Below are positions 63,801-64,000 of a stretch of DNA of 64,000 bases, piece by piece. Each line of letters starts with the position of its first letter. The first letter of the stretch is position 1. Where the stretch lies: NCBI RefSeq assembly GCF_002443255.2, contig NW_019211454.1, forward strand, positions 28,225,565 through 28,289,564, in the 5' to 3' direction. The notes under the pieces were generated by a model. The model was given only the letters and a program-made list of their open reading frames with translations. It was not told the DNA's origin and searched no databases. A program made the translations under genes and the position numbers. Origin of the DNA: Varroa destructor. Lineage: Eukaryota > Arthropoda > Arachnida > Mesostigmata > Varroidae.

Positions 63801-64000
63801 AGCAGCGTTATAGTGTACAATGCAATCATTGGTAGTAAATAACCCAGTGAACCCTAAGTAGACTATTGTATGAACATGAAATTAGCTTTTTCCATATCGT
63901 AAAACCATTGTATGAATAGTATAGGATAGCATATAAAGCTTTGTATACCATGTTGTTTTAAATGTATCTTTATATAATTCGAATGTTTGGTGTACCTGGC
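60863..64000. other. GC-richer tail, no gene assigned
   Basis: 60.9-62.75 kb is dense in 60-96 codon frames on both strands (for example plus 61632-61826 and 61890-62150, minus 61772-62062). None has a recognisable motif, and no consistent splice chain emerges. From 62.75 kb frames become short. A CAGCCCG/CGGGCTG hairpin lies at 63263-63283. A decayed unidentified mobile element is one possibility for 61.6-62.7 kb. Confidence 0.4.

Noticed and set aside
1..64000. Prokaryotic operon, CRISPR array, phage or plasmid content
   Set aside because: No long frames, no ribosome-binding-site-led gene series and no regularly spaced direct repeats. The composition and repeats are those of a eukaryotic nuclear genome.

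Overview
This window reads as nuclear DNA from a eukaryote, most likely an invertebrate animal. No open frame exceeds about 140 codons. CpG is not depleted. (TA)n microsatellites and homopolymer tracts are scattered throughout, and the recognisable proteins are decayed animal-type transposons (a mariner transposase and LINE reverse transcriptase). A mite or other arthropod would fit, but nothing in the sequence fixes the species. Base composition is AT-rich by eye, with GC-richer islets near 5.2, 8.8-9.3, 12.4-13.0, 16.1-16.5, 26.3-26.8, 30.4-31.1, 36.8-37.8 and 60.7-62.7 kb.

Layout. 0-8.4 kb is mostly intergenic or intronic, with two exon-like patches: 4.24-4.44 kb on the minus strand and 5.17-5.48 kb on the plus strand. 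At 8.55-8.75 kb the minus strand carries a compact open frame for a small Lys-rich membrane protein, with a GC-rich candidate promoter upstream and AATAAA downstream. At 12.9-13.04 kb a CTG/CCG tract, an octamer, a foldback and a TATA box lie in series. A mariner transposase relic lies at 24.24-24.64 kb (+), and a short LINE piece at 28.0-28.25 kb (+). A GC-rich islet at 30.4-31.1 kb contains a plus-strand frame for a membrane-spanning segment ending at a good splice donor. A longer LINE reverse-transcriptase relic runs on the minus strand from 38.0 to 37.15 kb, interrupted by a (TA)n tract and bordered by a tRNA-like repeat at 36.8 kb. That repeat recurs at 59.2 kb. A near-perfect 98-nt foldback lies at 47.9 kb. 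Exon-like frames also occur at 16.15-16.33, 26.5-26.8, 42.25-42.37, 55.93-56.06 and 58.20-58.31 kb.

How the parts fit together. No complete gene or pathway can be assembled. The exon candidates lie on both strands, none is recognised by family, and frames of 40-100 codons with plausible splice sites also arise by chance in a window this long. The best-supported calls are the transposon relics (by motif), the foldback (by sequence), the shared tRNA-like repeat and the microsatellites. The best candidates for something undescribed are the 47.9 kb foldback, the 8.6 kb small membrane-protein frame and the 30.4-31.1 kb islet.
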